DNA of 64,000 nucleotides from Tubiluchus corallicola (taxonomy: Eukaryota; Priapulida; Priapulimorpha; Priapulimorphida; Tubiluchidae), in the NCBI GenBank assembly GCA_030141605.1, contig JAQGDQ010000376.1:124001-188000 (forward strand). Direction: 5' to 3'. Of this stretch, positions 13,101 to 25,250 are shown piece by piece (positions within the stretch are counted from its first letter, which is position 1; each line of letters opens with the position of its first letter). A program made the translations under genes and the position numbers. Under the pieces are notes generated by a model that made no database searches, was not told the origin of the DNA, and saw nothing but the letters and a program-made list of their open reading frames with translations.

Positions 13101-16100
13101 CGTCATTGCCGTATGTGGTTGCAAGATAGCATCTGTGTGTATAGGTAATGCTTTGTTGAAAATTTCTATTGGCTGCACATATTAAAAAATTCCAATTTGT
13201 CTGATTTTATGAAAAATGTGCTTAATATTGATATTTAAAGAAACCCTGCAGTTCTGACGTTATATTTTGATCGCTGTCAGTAAACAAGTGGAAATGACTG
13301 AAATGCATAATTTCTGTGTTTTCTGAAGGTTATGTAATCTGCTAACCCTAAGTTACTGCATACTTTGGTAGTATGCATTATTTGCTATACTTTTTATACA
13401 GGTTGAATATAGTAATGCTGGTTCTTTAATGCTGGCAAAACAGTTTGGTGGGCTTATAGGCCTTATACTTAAAAAAATAGAAATGCGATTTGTGGGCGAG
13501 AATATAAAATTCGCCATTGTTATGGAAATTTAAGGCATTTTACACTAGCTTGCTAGTAGGTAATAATCTGGCGCGTAGATTCACGACCTACTGGTATTTT
13601 TTTATTTAATTTGAATATGTTAGCATTACTGATATATGTTGATATGCCTTGTGAGAAAATATTGTCTAGTATTACATTAATAATTTACTATAGAAATAAG
13701 AGCACTAGCATTGTTTGTATCGCTTAAGAAAACTTAGTACAGCAGGATCCAAGTACTTTAGAAAAGTAGACGCCTGCTGTTGAATAATCTGATTAAATGC
13801 TGTAGTTTAATACTTGATTTCAGACAGTTTCAATAATGATCAGGTTTTTGAACTGTTTACGGTGTTTAGCATGACTGAATTTGCAATTGGGATCAGGTTA
13901 CTTTAATTCAAATTCGAGTTCACATTAATAGTAACCTAACTTAAGAACTAACCAGAAAAACAAATCTTTTTTTGGTTCAAATTGATGAAAGTCTTGAGCT
14001 TGTAGTTATGTTCTATGGAAAAAGATAAAGCAGAATGAGCAATTTGTAAAAAAAGCGCAAAACTACAGCTTCTACAATATAACACTTTTCAACATATAGG
14101 ATAGCAGAATCAACAATGGCATGATCGTTTGGTTGAGGGTAGAACTACACATATTAGAATGAAGTGTGAACTGTTGTGATTACAATAGGACGATGTTAAT
14201 CAGATATTGTTAAAATTCAATAGTATCATTTTGATAATAATTTCATAAAATGTCTTCACAGCAAACATCCAAATACAATTTGACAACAATTACAATGACT
14301 AATAACAGGACTCACAATAATCGCTAACAGGATTGATTGCTGAAAATGATGATCAAATTGGCTGTTTTTTCTTGTTGGATGCCTATAAATAGATTGTTCC
14401 GCTGTTCCATTACAAATGCATTGAAGCTATTTTACTCATTTCATATAGGTTTGTGAAAGTATCTGATGGACAAAGCTTAGGAGATGCACTGCGCAGCATT
14501 TGTGAGCAAATTGCTATTCTCTATGACTTACCCGTTGGATGGCAAATGAAGGTGAAACTTTTCTTATCCATCTTTTACAATCCTTTATCATTTGCTTTTT
14601 CAAGGTTAGCTTTGTGAATGCATCATTATCTACATACAAGTTACATTTTTAACCACAGTTTCACGTTGGCAGTAGTGCTTGTTATTTGTTTGTATATGAT
14701 TGTTTTATTTTTATTTAATTTATTGCTCTTGTTTTCTGTCTTCAGTAAAAGTAGTTATAGCTGTTGCATTGCACAATATACAAATAACAATGTTAACATG
14801 TCTCACAATGCTAACATATGACATCCTTATAACTTATGTTGTCGAACTGAGTTTACTAGACAAGAAAACCGCTATGCCTAGTCAATTTTTAGTATCTTTT
14901 TAAGAAACTAAATTTCCTAATTTTGGAGAGCTGATTGTTTTGTGCCTTTTAGGATGTTTCCACAGTAGAGAGGTTAAAGTATAGATTAATATTTTCTAAA
15001 TTTGCTACAAATGACTAAAAGGCAAGAGGCATACTACAGGTATTTAACTGTCTCAGTCATGTATTTAAGACGACCTGTAGACATTATGCCCATATTGAAA
15101 CATTAATTTTAAAACATTATTAACTGACCATTATTTAATCCATTTTGCCAGTCTTTTTTGAATTAAAAAAAGTATTTTTAATAAAGAGTTTAAAATAGAT
15201 CTTTTTAAATTATCTACTTTTATAGGAATCTCTGGCTGACGTAATTCACCGGTTACCACCAAGCAAAACATTGGTCATATTTATAGATGATATATCTGCA
15301 GAAAAAGCTTATGATGATGTACATGGATTAGACTGGATTCCGGGATCTTTACCATCTACTGTCAAACTGATTTTGTCTGTGCGCAATGATTCAAAGTGTT
15401 TTTCAGATTTAAAGGTGCAGCTAAGCTTCAGTTTTATTTGTAGCCTTTAAGTTTGTTGCATGTGTGCTAACGCTTTCACTTTGGAAGAGAGCTCTGAGCT
15501 TTTTTTAATGGTTAAGATTTTTGATAATTTTTCTTGCCAGTAAAACATGTTTAGTAACATAAAATGTTTCTTAGCTTTTTAGTTAGGGTTGAATTGATTG
15601 GTGTTTTTACATATTAGTTAAGTTGTGTTCAATGGAAGTGGCAAGAATTTTAGCAAGTTTTCCTGCTAGGCATATCTCGTTTCTTCTTAAAAGATATCAT
15701 TTCATAAACAAATTATCCAATATTTAGTGTAACCAAGTCAGAAGAAAATGTGCACTGTTATTCTACTTTTTAAATTAACTCTTCCATTTTTAACTTAGTT
15801 TGTTTCTAGCGAAAAATAAGGCAGTCAATTTTTTTCACCATTGAAAATTTGATGAAAATGAAAGCACATTTATGACTTCTATGATATTTATGACATCTTG
15901 CAGTGCATATATTGGTCTGGCACTGCATTTTTCTACAATACATGATCACTGCTGATAATTGTATGTCAGCTTTTGTAGTCACATTTTATTACTCCGTAAC
16001 AAGTACAACAAACAGCACAAAATTTTTGTAATAGCATTTTTAATTTTTAATTTTTTAACTTTTTAAATTAACTCTTCCATTTTTAACTTAGTTTGTTTCT

Positions 16101-19100
16101 AGCGAAAAATAAGGCAGTCAATTTTTTTCACCATTGAAAATTTGATGAAAATGAAAGCACATTTATGACTTCTATGATATTTATGACATCTTGCACTGCA
16201 TATATTGGTCTGGCACTGCATTTTTCTACAATACATGATCACTGCTGATAATTGTATGTCAGCTTTTGTAGTCACATTTTATTACTCCGTAACAAGTACA
16301 ACAAACAGCACAAAATTTTTGTAATAGCATTTTTAATTTTTAATTTTTTAACTTTTTTAAGAATAATTACATAGTGTTACTATGTTGCAGCTGTATTATA
16401 CAAAGAATTTTGCTCTCAATTGATATGTTTTATACAAAACCGGAAATATCTGAAAATGCATTGCAGCTTTTGACTTGCCAATGTATTATTAATGGCTCTA
16501 GATGGCATAAGCGAAATCGATGCAAAGTCTGAATTTGTACTGATGAAAGTAATATTCCTGGTTTATTTGTTTCACAGAATCGGTTTTCTGATGGATCTCA
16601 TCTCTATGAAATGCCAGGTTTAGCAGCATCTGAATCGGAAACGTTATTTAATAATTTACTGAAATCTCAGAGTCGCACATTAGCTAAACATCAGAAGGAG
16701 GCAGTAAACTCAGTTATTAAGACCTGCACCGAGCCATTACAAGTTCAGATAGTTGCATTACTTGCTAGTTGTTGGAGCAGTGATGCCAAACATTTGCAAG
16801 TTGGTGAAAGCTTAGACGAACTGATTCAGACCATATTGAGGTTGGTTTCCTCATTGTCTGGCATAGGCACACTCGACCGTGTTTTAGCTTACTTTGTTTC
16901 CGTGAAAGACGGGTTGTCATATCCAGAAGTGCTTGATATATTATCATGTGATGACTCAGTATTAGATAATTTATCATCAACTGTTTATAAGGTCTCACCT
17001 TTGCGTAGGTGTCCGGCATTAGTGTGGTTTAGGGCTTGGTCTTTTTTGCAGACATTAATGTTTTCGCATATACGCGGCGGTATTCCCATGTGGCAGCTTC
17101 AAAGTCGTGGCATTAAGAGCGTTATCGAAAAATTGCTAGACGAAAATAAATGGAAGCATTACATTAGTTTAGAATTGTTCGACTTTTTTGATGGCCGTTG
17201 GGCAGATGGCAAGAAAAAACTTCATCCATCGGTTAAAGACACAATAGACTCTCCATGGGATCGCTGTGTTACTTCTCAGCCAATTAGTTTCATTGCGAAT
17301 CTCTATAATAAGAGAAAACTACAAGAACTTCCTCAACAAGCTTTTTATGTAGATGCAGATAATATGAAACAACAATATGTATACAATTTTGCTTGGATAA
17401 TGGCCAAGTTGCATGGTACTGGGGTTTATTCTGTTATACAGGATGTTGTCTTGGTTTTGTCTGCAAAACCTGAAGACGAGGAACTTAAATTACTGCTGGA
17501 ATGGTTACGGTTGTCATCACGGGCACTTGCTGTTGATCCGTCGCAATTCTATGTACAATTCAATGTGCGCTTTAGTGCAATTATGAATGAAAAGGCTGAG
17601 GAGCTACCTAATTTAAAGATTTGGTTTGACAAGTGCATGTCAAACGATGTGAGTTTTTTCGTAGTGTCTCACCCTGAATGTTTAGCCCAACCTAAAAGCA
17701 AGGTAGACAACTTCACAAAAAATCAGCTTATAATTTCCAGTCTTCACAGATTGAAGAATGCCAATAATTATATGGTTTCACTTATGCAAGAACGTGGTGA
17801 AATTCGAGTGTGGGATGTGCACAAACGATTAGTTGTCCGCACCTTGCGAGGCCTGACCTGTCCTCGTGATGCTAAGTTTATAGACGATACTAAAGCTGTT
17901 GTTTTGTGTAATCGTGAGCTAAAAATATACAATTTAGATACAGGAGAAATGGAGGTTAAGCTTAAAGGCATTATGAATCAAAAAATGCCATTTTATGAGC
18001 TACATGATAGTAACCATGTTGTGTCATTATCACGCAATCGTATGTACATTCATATCATTCAGATTAATACTGGCGATACTGTGTCTACGTTTAAAGCAGG
18101 TGAAGATAGATTTCTGAACTCATTAATGGTCAGTGCTAATGGACATTATCTCGTATGCGGTGATGAGACGCAAAAGCCTGCACCATTGTTAGTGTGGGAC
18201 TTAAACAATAGGAAACTCATCTATGATCTGCGAATTAACAATCATGAGTTTCTTACAAAGATGATGGCAGTCAGCAGTGATGGCCACTTTGTTGTGTGTG
18301 TCTGCAAGGTAAAACAATTAATTGTTTTTTATTATACCTAAAGGGTGCCATATTTGCCTGAAATGAAGCAAACCTAAAATTGTTGACATGAGCATAATGA
18401 GCCGAGTATGAAGAGAAGAGAATCTCCAATGTTATTTCTAATATTTCTTTCCTGTTTAGCATTAGCTGTCACTATTAGTGTATTTAGTTAATAATGATGT
18501 TTCTTCCAGGAGATAATCACAATTTAATTTATGCAACTTTTGCCAACCAGCTATCAACCCCACATGTTAGTTGGTGAAAAACAGGGGCCAACTTATCTTA
18601 GCACAGGCCAGCCACCCAGCAGTAAAATGCTGGATAGCTTGGTTTGTTAACTGTAGCGGCTCGCGTAGTTAAATAATTACCAGTATTTTTACTGAAATCA
18701 AAAGATGACGAGTGTAGAGACTATGCTGACTTCAGTTAATTATTGCCATTTTGCACATGATATCACTTACAGTAGAAGTGCGTGTAATGGATAGTATGAA
18801 ATGCACTTAATACGAAAAAATATTTCGGTTCCGTGAAAATCATATTGCAGAGATTCGTATGTATAAGGAATTGGGCAGTCAAGCTGTCTAACTTCAAATG
18901 ATAGGTGGCTCTTAGTGATCTTGGAAAGCCCAAGCATCAATTTTACAAAAAGTTTGGAATTCTGTTAGTAAGGTTTTTATAGTAGGTGGTTAAAATAGGC
19001 ATGAGTTATGAAAGGTATAGAAAGAATAAAAGTGCTTCTTAAAGAATTAGTTACTTCAAGTGAGCAGGTGGGACTAATTGGGACCAAAGTGTAAAATATG

Positions 19101-22100
19101 ATGTTCCAACTGTAGTAACCCTTTACAGATTGCAGTTTGTTTTCAGTTTCTACCAATTTAGGTGGTGATATACACTGTTACATTTTTGATAATTTAAAAA
19201 CCGTGCTGGCCGTGCCTCAAATTAACAATGAAGACTGTTTAAAAATGATATGTTACTAGAACCCAACCTGGGTTAACAATGTGGCAGTATTAGACTTTAC
19301 TCAAGATTAGTTTAGGGAGTAATGTGAATTGGAAAACACAACATTGCAAGACTTATTTAAAGAAACTAACAAAACTAGCACTGCCTGTTACAAACCCCTG
19401 GTGTTTGCAAATGCACCTGGAGCTAAAACATGAATCATTAAAGCGCACTGTTCTTTGAGCCTGTAGCCAAAGAGTTGTTAAGGTACAAGTTATTATTATT
19501 TTGTGATGCAAAACTGTAGCCTCTGTCATGCAGTTGGAATATAGTTTTGTGATAGCTGAAATACTTTCCGATGAAATAAAGAGCAAAGACATTTTTAGGC
19601 CAAAAATTAAAGGTCATTCTTGGAGATCAACACTGGTTTCTTTCCCACGTGTATATGTACCAAGTTTGGCCTGCATAGGTCTGAGCTGTCCCTGTATAAT
19701 ATCAGTAAGGGTATAACTACTTGTTAAACTGTTCTCAGTTCACTGTTTCTTTAAAATGGATGGAAATTGTTTGTGTTGTTTTAGCAACATGCAACCCTGA
19801 CCGTGAATTCAAGTTGTTTGTGGTACATTAACTAATTATATTCAGTATTCACTCTGCACTAAACTAGGGTAGACAAGCTGTTAAAGCCTGATGTGTATCA
19901 TGCATATGATATCACATAGCAACAGCCAACTGCCATTACTGCCTTGTATGGAAATGTCTAGGTATTATGGAAAATCAGTGCTGGCAGAGGTAGCATTGAA
20001 TACATTACGTAATTACGTAATTTCGCTTATACTGTCATTATTATTGTACAGGAAGTGATATCAGATGATGCTATAAATAATGTTGTTATCTACGACCTCA
20101 CTACCGGTACTATGTTCAAGAAATGGAAACCTGGATATAATGCCACAGCATTGTCCATATCTACCGAGGCTGATTGGGTAGCGGCTGCTGTTGACAATGG
20201 GAGTATACTTATCTGGGATCTTACTACTGGAACATGCAAGTAAGCTTCCAAGTTCTAGTTAGGCAGAAGCAGACAAATGGGTGTAAACAAACAGATAATT
20301 GGTTAGGTTTAATTTTGTCTTAATATATTTTTATTGTGAATATTTCTTATCATCAGTGAATAAAAAATTCTTTAAACAAAATGTAAAAAACAAAGTCTCA
20401 GAAAGCTTCTCTTACACATTTTCAGCCATATCAAAGACTTCAGTGCAACACCAAACATTCAAAACAATGTGACATTTCTTGACATTAGTTGTTCATTTTT
20501 GCACTAGTTATGTTGTAGTTTTCTCCTACCTAATTTTAACATACCTACTAACATAACTGTTAATATTTTGGTAGGACGGCCAGCAGTTATGTAGTTTTAT
20601 AAAAACTCTATATTTTGTAAATATTCTATTTTTTCCTCAAGGAACATCGATATTTGAGTTTATCAGTCATTATTATGTCATTTTCTAATACACTGTTCAA
20701 TAACTGAGAATTACTATAATGTTAAAGTTCCTGGTGTTTAGTAAAGTACATCATATGTATTGTGAAAGATTGCCTGTGCTTTTTTAAGTTGTATATTGGC
20801 TTAAAATATTGTGCTAAATGTGATATTATTTATTTAGGCATGTATTGTATGGCCACCAAGGTAATGTTGACTGCCTTATTGCATCTGTGGATGGTGCTCG
20901 TCTTTTGTCGTATGAAACCTCTCCTATTGATAGCAGTATTCGACTCTGGGACACCGCATCGGGTTAGTATGCAATAAATTAATCACATATGTGAATGATT
21001 CATTACCAGATTAAATATAAGTTTAAATAAACAGTGTATAAATGTCACAGTTTAGCTGTCTATGTTCTGAGTTTGTTTTAATACTGAGTTTGAAAGTTTG
21101 TAACTTGTACATATGGCTTGTTTTTATGTATTTAAGAAATCCCATTGTAATCCACGGCTTATAAATGGTAGTAGTATCTTTTCAGGTTAATTTTTTAGAA
21201 GGCCATGTTTGTTGAGTATTTTAGTGAATAAAGCATGAAAACTGTATAAAGTGAGAATTAATATTGTTACTGCCGAAACCTATGTTATTTTGTGATTACT
21301 GTTTAAGGCCACGAATGAAATTTCTCTAGATTAAATTTTTTAGTACAGTATTTGATAACCTAATGCTTGTTTTTGTGTGGTTTAAGAGACTTTATGAGGC
21401 TAAATATATGTAAATGGTTGCAATTTTGCAGTTAATAAACTGTGATTATTTTTACAGGTATAGTCAATTAGTGTGTTTGACTGTAAGGTTATGCGTGTTG
21501 CTCTAATTATTAATGGCATAAATTGTTTACTGAAGAGCATGTTCAAGTGTAAAATAATGTGATTATTTGTACTGTGCTGTATCAGGTTTATGTTTATGTC
21601 TCTGCAGATATATGCCTTTATTCCACCGCTATTAATTTTGGTTAGCGTATTTTGTAATTCTTCATAAAAGTGGCTAATTGTTTGGTTTGGGTGTCTGTAA
21701 TTATTGAGGAGATAAATGATTTTCTTTGCATGTTATTATATGTTGTAACTTCCATCCCGAGGTACTCCAATAATATTTTGCTTGCACTTTTTGACAGGTT
21801 ATTGATATTTTGGTGCTTTTTAGCTTTCGGTCATTTTTTATCGCAAAGATACAAGCGAACTTCCATCTGCATTTTTCAAATTACAAAAAAATGAAGTGAA
21901 GGTTCAGTAAATGCAACTAAAAAGCGACTTTTTGGGCTCACAGGCTAGGACTGAGTCGTTAGCTAAAGCATCAAGTTTAGCGTCTTTACTGTCTACTTGG
22001 GGAAATGTAAATAAGGGTCATTGCCATCCTTGTTTGTCTGAAAGGCAACAAAATCTAAAAGATTGGATATATATATATTGAGAGTAACATTGCTCGGAAT

Positions 22101-22737
22101 CATTATATAAGAGTTGAGAAGTTGTTTAATTTCATCGTCTTATAAATTTTGGAAGCGAAAAATATTGTTGATGCAAGTCTTGCAGAAATATGGATCATCT
22201 GAATTTGATAATAGTAATTGATTATAATCTTTTAATTTTTTTGGTTGTGGCCTTGGGTGACACCATCTGTGACAGGTGTGACTACTGTATATAGTCTTTT
22301 TGACTTTATCTCATTATAACATTATAAAGCTTGTGCTTACATTTTTCCATACATAGTTGCTTTTTTAACTAGGGAGTTGAGCCAGGTCTAAGCACAATTT
22401 TTAACTACCCAGTATTTCTCGTAATACAGGTTTTTGTTATTTGCTCCAATGTCTGAAATGTAACCACCATCTTTTAAGAGTAACTGCTACAGCGAGGCAA
22501 ATTTTTTAATGAGTGATTAATTAATCTTATATTCCAGGTAACTGTCTTTGTGCCCTTACTTTTGATGAACCCATTGTATGTGGACAGCTCACATTAGATG
22601 GTAGAATGGTTGTGTTGGCCATGCAGGGCTGGGAATCTTTATTGACTCTTTATTGTAATCAAGATGTGCCACAACCTGCTCATGAAGTTTACGGCAGCGA
22701 AGATCGTAGTGAGAATGTTTACACTGTAGATGAGTAG
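1182..22737 (+). CDS. NACHT and WD-repeat protein, NWD1/NWD2-like (5' end missing)
   Basis: STAND-family protein resembling vertebrate NWD2/NWD1. Twelve exons join in frame at GT-AG sites: 1182-1347, 6532-6635, 7471-7667, 8280-8535, 9168-9566, 12904-13144, 14449-14551, 15226-15414, 16578-18308, 20052-20239, 20838-20962 and 22538-22737, giving about 1298 codons to the TAG at 22735. Domain order: a Ser/Thr/Pro-rich start; an N-terminal NWD module (ERSYLYERVYPKL, then DLHWGI and LNELYG, as in NWD2); a NACHT-like NTPase with a P-loop region at residues 425-433 and a Walker B (VIFIDD) in the 15226 exon; a helical region within the single 577-codon exon; then at least seven WD motifs (RVWD, LVWD, VIYD, LIWD, RLWD) forming about one propeller. 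NWD2 is longer, with more WD repeats. The P-loop reads GKPGSGIGT, so the catalytic Lys and the following Ser/Thr are Ile and Gly. The start codon is not found. The cellular role of this copy is unknown; nucleotide hydrolysis is doubtful. Confidence 0.9.
1348..6531 (+). other. NWD-like gene intron 1 (5.2 kb)
   Basis: Bounded by GTAAGC at the left and a pyrimidine tract ending TTTCAG at the right, and it keeps frame (TG plus G makes Trp). No ORF in it resembles a known protein. A diverged 39-bp tandem duplication lies at 4169-4244. Otherwise it is AT-rich sequence with nothing recognisable. Alternative exons cannot be excluded. Confidence 0.6.
4169..4244. repeat. Short tandem duplication, about 39-bp unit
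   Basis: Two adjacent copies start with ATGCTCGTTCTACAAAAAA at 4169 and ATGCTCATTCTACAAAAAA at 4208. Both end in GAAAC-GAGTA and differ at a handful of bases. Confidence 0.7.
6636..7470 (+). other. NWD-like gene intron 2
   Basis: GTAAGT donor and TTTCTTTAG acceptor. The phase-1 join gives Asp at the start of the conserved DSSIERSYLY block. Nothing else is recognised inside. Confidence 0.7.
7668..9167 (+). other. NWD-like gene introns 3 and 4 flanking exon 8280-8535
   Basis: Intron 3 (7668-8279) and intron 4 (8536-9167) have GTAATT/TTCCAG and GTGAGA/TTTCAG ends. Neither contains recognisable coding or RNA sequence. Confidence 0.65.
9567..12903 (+). other. NWD-like gene intron 5 (3.3 kb) with a MITE
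   Basis: GTAAGT donor and GATTTTAG acceptor. The flanking exons align to NWD2 without a gap (a DKLI-rich helix, then the segment leading to the P-loop), so no missing exon is needed. It contains the piggyBac-like element at 11843-12421. Confidence 0.65.
11843..12421. mobile_element. piggyBac-type MITE candidate
   Basis: The element is bounded by TTAA at 11843-11846 and TTAA at 12418-12421, the target duplication used by piggyBac transposons. The left terminus after TTAA reads CCCTTTTACTACGTAG and the inverted right terminus CACTTTCACTACAG, an imperfect inverted repeat resembling piggyBac MITE ends. A hairpin (GGCGG...CCGCC, 12386-12402) lies just inside the right end. There is no transposase coding capacity in about 579 bp. 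An unrelated 91-codon minus ORF overlaps it. Confidence 0.6.
13145..14448 (+). other. NWD-like gene intron 6
   Basis: GTAATG donor and TCATATAG acceptor, phase 2 (AG plus G gives Arg). No repeat or coding signal is recognised in it. Confidence 0.65.
14552..15225 (+). other. NWD-like gene intron 7
   Basis: Phase-0 intron with GTGAAA donor and TTTTATAG acceptor. Nothing else is recognised. Confidence 0.65.
15415..16577 (+). other. NWD-like gene intron 8 with tandem duplication
   Basis: Phase-0 intron from GTGCAG to TTTCACAG. About half of its length is the 293-bp tandem duplication annotated separately. Confidence 0.7.
15765..16355. repeat. 293-bp near-identical tandem duplication
   Basis: A block starting ACTTTTTAAATTAACTC at 15765 recurs at 16058 with a period of 293 bp. 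The two copies are almost identical; the one difference I found is CTTGCAGTGCA near 15900 against CTTGCACTGCA near 16193. The copies lie within an intron of the NWD-like gene. It is either a very recent duplication or an assembly artefact from unresolved haplotypes. Confidence 0.92.
18309..22537 (+). other. NWD-like gene introns 9 to 11
   Basis: Introns 18309-20051, 20240-20837 and 20963-22537 separate the WD-repeat exons. Ends are GTAAAA/TTGTACAG, GTAAGC/TATTTAG and GTTAGT/ATTCCAG. No transposon or RNA gene is recognised in them. Confidence 0.65.
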
Positions 22738-24535
22738 AATGTACGATGTGACTATGCTCTTTACAAGCTTATATATGCATGTGGTACAAAATAATATTAG
22801 TGCAGATGCACCAACCTTATATTATGCATCACGGATTTTGAATTGTGAATGTGGTTGAATACGAATTTATAGTTTGTAAGCTTACTGACTGACAAACAAT
22901 CCAGTGCAACTACTTGTGTGGCTATTTAACTTGTCTATAGTCAAACAAGAAATAATATTGAAACTTCATGATTTTAACAAGGATGGCCTAACTGTGACTA
23001 CATGACTCACTTAATTTTAATAATAATAGTTGTATCGATAACTTATTTGCTGTTTAACTGGTGTATTTTAAAATTATATAAGATTTATTTTACATATCAC
23101 GCAACATGCATCAGTTACAATAACTGCAATCTCGATAACATTACCGGTTTATAAATATTTCACCTTCATTTTTAGTTTCTGAGATTAATCAATTAATTAT
23201 GATTTTTATCTAACTTTTTATGTGCCTTTACATAATTGTTAGTTTACTGTTCTAGGAGTAGTGTAGTTTGGCTTTCACAGACTTGTATAAAAATGTGAGA
23301 ACTATAATTATACATATATTATGGTTGTACACAGTAGAAATATATAACATTATATGCATATACATAATATATATAATGTAATTTTATTCGTACTATATAT
23401 GTGTGTATGTGTGTACATGTGTTAATAAATAATAGGAAATCATGGCTGTTGTGGCTTGTGCTTTATTAAATTCAGTTAATATAAATGGTGTTGGACTAAT
23501 CATTAAAAATATTTTAGTGTACAGATTATTTATGAAGGCAAATTAATTGTGGTTGTGATTTAGGTTGTGTGACTATTAACAAATTACAGCTTTTTTATTT
23601 TGTTTTCTATTTGATATTTCAGTTTAATAACAGCTACATAAATTCATTATAGCCTATGTAAAATAATTGTAAATTTTCTACTCGTAATTCAATAATTCTT
23701 TACAGTTGAAGGCCATGCCTTTTCAAGCAATGTTTTGAAATTTGCATTTTCAACAAATAAACGAAATTTAGATGTCAGCAGAAGATTTTACGAGTTATTG
23801 CGCTTGAGTGAAATCAATTTCTGCCATAATGTAGAATTACTCATTTTAATTTCAGTGTATTTGTAATATTTCCAATACTGTTTTCAGATAATTTTTATAT
23901 TGTTGAAGTAGTAGCTTAGTTTGCATTTATGGGAGTTACTGTATAGGTAACTTATTGACAATTATTATTATAATGTTTATTAACTGTGGCCATATGTAAT
24001 TTCTTGTTATTATGTCAAAACTAAATTGTACATAGTTAAGGGAAGTTGATTTTTCTGTAGATACTAGGTCAGTAATTCTTCCAAATAGCGAAATTTTACA
24101 TCTCATTAATGTTGATTAATACTTACATGGTATACTAGATTTCTAGTCAAAGATGCTAAGTAGTTGTAACTTATATCATTTAAATTTACAATGTGTTGAT
24201 CTCTCTAATTGTGTTAATTAATGAGGTAACATTAAAACTAATGTAGGTAAAATATGTTTGTTTTCTTTTCTGTGTCTGCTTTCACTTTGTTTAGCTCTTT
24301 GGTAGAATCAAACTATGTGGAGTGAAGTATATAATGAACGGCACTGTCACGGAGAAATAACAATGTGCTAATTACAGAGGGCAAGAAGACAAATTTGAGC
24401 ATAATGAATTTTGATATTCAGTGTGGATTACAGTGGGACATTATAAATTTTTAATTAACAAAGGTTGATAGGGTTGTTAAGTTTAAAAGTTAAATTAATG
24501 GTCACACAAAAGATATATCTTCTTTTTATAAAAGG
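22738..24535 (+). other. 3' UTR of the NWD-like gene and AT-rich intergenic sequence
   Basis: After the TAG at 22735-22737 the sequence is AT-rich and non-coding. It includes a TA/TG-rich stretch at 23310-23420. No gene is seen. Confidence 0.5.
23424..23429 (+). terminator. Candidate polyadenylation signal for the NWD-like gene
   Basis: AATAAA about 690 bp after the stop codon, followed within 20-40 bases by a GT-rich stretch (GGCTGTTGTGGCTTGTG). Other AATAAA copies occur further on, so the true site is uncertain. Confidence 0.35.
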
Positions 24536-24905
24536 TCAAATAACCTCCATGAATCATTCTAGAGACTTGCAAAAAATGAAATGTTCTCTGCTTTTAAAGG
24601 ACGCAAAATATAGTGTAAATGCAAAAGACAAGACTTAATTCAAACATTTCGGATCCTTAAAGGCACAGAAACCATCAACAGCGAAATATTTTTCCACCGA
24701 TAGACATATAGTACCACAGGTCACTACTATAAAAAAAATGAAGAAGTTCCCCAAAGGTAGTGTAGAAGGAGGGATATATTTGCAAGGCAAGTAATTAATG
24801 AATGGAACATGCTGCCTGACACTGTAGGCTCTAATCCTGCCCAGTTTAAGATTTGTCTCGATAGTCACTGGAAATGCAATCCAGAAAAATATACAGATCC
24901 CAGGT
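24536..24905 (+). mobile_element. LINE 3'-end fragment, CR1/L2-like reverse-transcriptase tail
   Basis: The plus-strand translation, with frame breaks, shows the C-terminal block typical of CR1/L2-type LINE polyproteins: RQVINEWNMLPD, then QFKICLDSHW and a short tail. It has stop codons and no upstream RT domain, so it is a 5'-truncated dead copy. It ends at a (TA)n microsatellite, as such LINEs often do. Confidence 0.7.
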
Positions 24906-24908
24906 AAC

Positions 24909-24943
<35 letters not shown>

Positions 24944-24946
24944 ACA
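24906..24946. repeat. (TA)n microsatellite
   Basis: About 40 bases of almost pure TA repeat, interrupted once by C, directly after the LINE 3'-end fragment. Confidence 0.9.
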
Positions 24947-25168
24947 TATAAAACATAACAAGAAAGTCTAAACTGAAAAACATTTAAGACGATTTTTGTT
25001 TAAGCTTCTAAGGCCACTAAAACACACAAGGCGGCAAACATTTATTGACGTAAAATTGGGGCTAGTGTTTTAAGTAAGAGAACACACGATAGTAGGCCGT
25101 AGATAAAAAGCCGCACATTGATATAAGTACATGCATACTTCATTATCATACACTTATAGCAGATTGTT
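24947..25168. other. Intergenic sequence between LINE fragments
   Basis: AT-rich sequence without recognised features between the (TA)n tract and the tRNA-like segment. Confidence 0.5.
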
Positions 25169-25250
25169 TAGTCTAGTGGTAACACGTCCGCTTTCCGTTT
25201 GGGTCCTTTTTCCGTCCGCTTTCCGTCTGGGATGTCGTGAGTGCGATACA
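25162..25250 (+). repeat. tRNA-like (SINE head-like) segment with an internal 28-bp duplication
   Basis: A box A-like sequence TAGTCTAGTGG (25169-25179) and a weaker box B-like GAGTGCGATAC (25239-25249) lie in tRNA order. The block between them, starting CGTCCGCTTTCCGT at 25185, is repeated at 25213 (offset 28), which widens the box A-box B spacing beyond that of a functional tRNA. It runs directly into the LINE remnant. It is either a tRNA pseudogene or a SINE head. Confidence 0.5.

Noticed and set aside
24635..24961. Minus-strand 108-codon ORF
   Set aside because: It is antisense to the LINE 3'-end fragment and starts in a TA microsatellite.
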